The notes beneath the pieces were generated by a model. It made no database searches. It saw only the letters and a program-made list of their open reading frames with translations, and was not told where the DNA came from. A stretch of 6,239 bases of DNA from an uncultured Bacilli bacterium (GTDB taxonomy: Bacteria; Bacillota_I; Bacilli_A; RF39; UBA660). The stretch spans positions 250 through 6,488 of the forward strand of contig CAOWNX010000042.1 in NCBI GenBank assembly GCA_948552115.1, read 5' to 3'. Position numbers and translations under genes: made by a program. Position 1 is the first letter of the stretch. Each line of letters opens with the position of its first letter. This document shows, piece by piece, positions 5,339-6,239 of this stretch.

Positions 5339-6239
5339 GTGCTCATTTCTTCATTAATCCCAACAGAGGCGATTTCACAGTTATTTTTGTTGATTGATTC
5401 TGCTTTGTATCAGGCAGTTTCTTGGTTATATAATTTATTTTTAAGACTTGCGGAGGCAGAGATTTTTACGAGTGAAGTATATGAAAATTTTGCTCAAAGA
5501 GTTTATGTTGTTCTTGGTGTGGTAATGCTTTTTGTCTTGGCTTATGGATTGTTGCAGGCGATAGTGAATCCAGATAATTTTACTAAGGGAGATAAAAGTT
5601 TTTCTAAAGTAGCAATGAACTTGGTAGTTGCATTAATCATTATTGGTTTATTACCTACCGTTTTTGATTATTCAAGAAAACTTCAGAATTTTGTTTTAGA
5701 TAGTAATTTGATTGGTACATTAATGTTTGGTGGAGATGATATGGAAGTAGAAGTGTGTGATGGGAATCGAAGTAATTGTCATACGCAAATATTATCTTCG
5801 AGTGAAGTCGCAAAAGCCAAAATAGATACTTATGGAAATGTTATGGCTTTGACTACGTTAAATGCATTTTTAAATCCAGAGAATTATAATATTAAGTATG
5901 ATGCGAGTGATTATTTAGCAAATCATGGACTCGTTAATCCTTTTTCTGTTGTTGGTTGTGGTCTTGGATTGGGTGGCGCTATAGTTGTAACGGTAGCATC
6001 TTCTGGGGCACTGCTTCCTAGTATTAGTGGTTTAGCTGTTATTTGTGGAGGACTTGGTGCTGCAGGTAATGTTGTAGCGGATAATTTAGCTGATGTAAAA
6101 AATTATACGTGGAATGATATACGAGTTTCAATTTTGACAGAACAAAATGGTGGATTTAGCCAAATCTTGTCGCTTGCTGAACCTTTAAAAAATGGAACTA
6201 AAACAGCGGATGGAGATAAAGTTCAACTTACTTATATGC
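5339..6239 (+). CDS. Polytopic membrane protein, VirB6/TrbL-like (3' end missing)
   Basis: An open frame of 300 codons from GTG 5339 to the right edge, without a stop codon. The protein begins MLISSLIPTEAISQ and has no signal peptide. Residues about 12-38 form an amphipathic or membrane helix with aromatic residues, about 54-77 a strong membrane helix (VYVVLGVVMLFVLAYG), and about 91-108 another (VAMNLVVALIIIGLLP). Residues 109-200 are polar, with Cys140 and Cys147. Residues about 203-245 are a Gly/Ala/Val-rich hydrophobic stretch with Cys207 and Cys236, perhaps a helical hairpin. The remaining part is polar. Several helices with a large insert next to VirB2-like genes fit a VirB6/TrbL-type channel subunit of type IV secretion systems. 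I recognise the architecture, not a specific signature, so the family call is tentative. It is the second gene of its unit and is probably translationally coupled to the 172-aa gene. Confidence 0.7.
   Translation, partial: MLISSLIPTEAISQLFLLIDSALYQAVSWLYNLFLRLAEAEIFTSEVYENFAQRVYVVLGVVMLFVLAYGLLQAIVNPDNFTKGDKSFSKVAMNLVVALIIIGLLPTVFDYSRKLQNFVLDSNLIGTLMFGGDDMEVEVCDGNRSNCHTQILSSSEVAKAKIDTYGNVMALTTLNAFLNPENYNIKYDASDYLANHGLVNPFSVVGCGLGLGGAIVVTVASSGALLPSISGLAVICGGLGAAGNVVADNLADVKNYTWNDIRVSILTEQNGGFSQILSLAEPLKNGTKTADGDKVQLTYM

Noticed and set aside
1..6239. Possible use of the Mycoplasma code (TGA as Trp), because all six visible stop codons are TAA or TAG
   Set aside because: Tryptophan is encoded by TGG throughout, all frames are intact under the standard code, and an in-frame TGA immediately precedes the GTG start at 5339. 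With only six stop codons, the lack of TGA is not informative.

Overview
The window is AT-rich, densely coded on the + strand only, with Gram-positive style Shine-Dalgarno sites, sigma-A-like promoters, short intrinsic terminators and standard-code Trp (TGG). This points to a low-GC monoderm bacterium of the Bacillota/Mycoplasmatota type, possibly an uncultured gut lineage. The lineage is inference; no taxonomic marker is present.

Layout. (1) 3-962: the 3' part of a gene for a receiver-like plus MinD/ParA-fold (TadZ/CpaE-like) protein with a degenerate P-loop; its start lies off the window. (2) 1030-1446: a 138-aa two-helix membrane protein with its own promoter (968-996) and its own terminator (1445-1468). 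(3) 1522-4715: a three-gene unit (431, 449 and 176 aa) behind an extended -10 promoter (1490-1498), joined by stop/ribosome-site overlaps and closed by a terminator (4698-4730). (4) 4811 to the right edge: a second extended -10 promoter (4742-4750), a 172-aa protein, then a polytopic membrane protein with a GTG start (5339) that runs off the window.

The central observation is that the five consecutive genes from 1030 to 5329 all carry the same gap-free 49-residue core, K-x3-P-x9-D-x2-K-A-x18-R-x7-F-x2-P. It forms two membrane helices joined by a short basic loop, the architecture of VirB2/TrbC-type conjugative pilins. In front of this core each protein carries something different: almost nothing, a short acidic linker, a low-complexity linker, or a secreted domain of roughly 260-320 residues. 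Four of the five end in a Cys-rich tail (Cx2C-x6/8-C), and every predicted mature protein has an even number of cysteines, placed where both ends of the core would be outside the cell.

Working model (inference): a type IV secretion-like or pilus-like envelope machine of a monoderm cell. The separately transcribed short protein would be the bulk subunit, the long ones minor or tip subunits with surface domains, the polytopic protein at 5339 a VirB6/TrbL-like channel component, and the upstream TadZ-like protein a polar localiser or assembly factor. No ATPase motor, coupling protein or relaxase is visible, so conjugation, protein secretion, adhesion and uptake cannot be told apart here. There is no gene-free stretch longer than 95 bases, and no RNA gene, CRISPR array or insertion sequence was seen.
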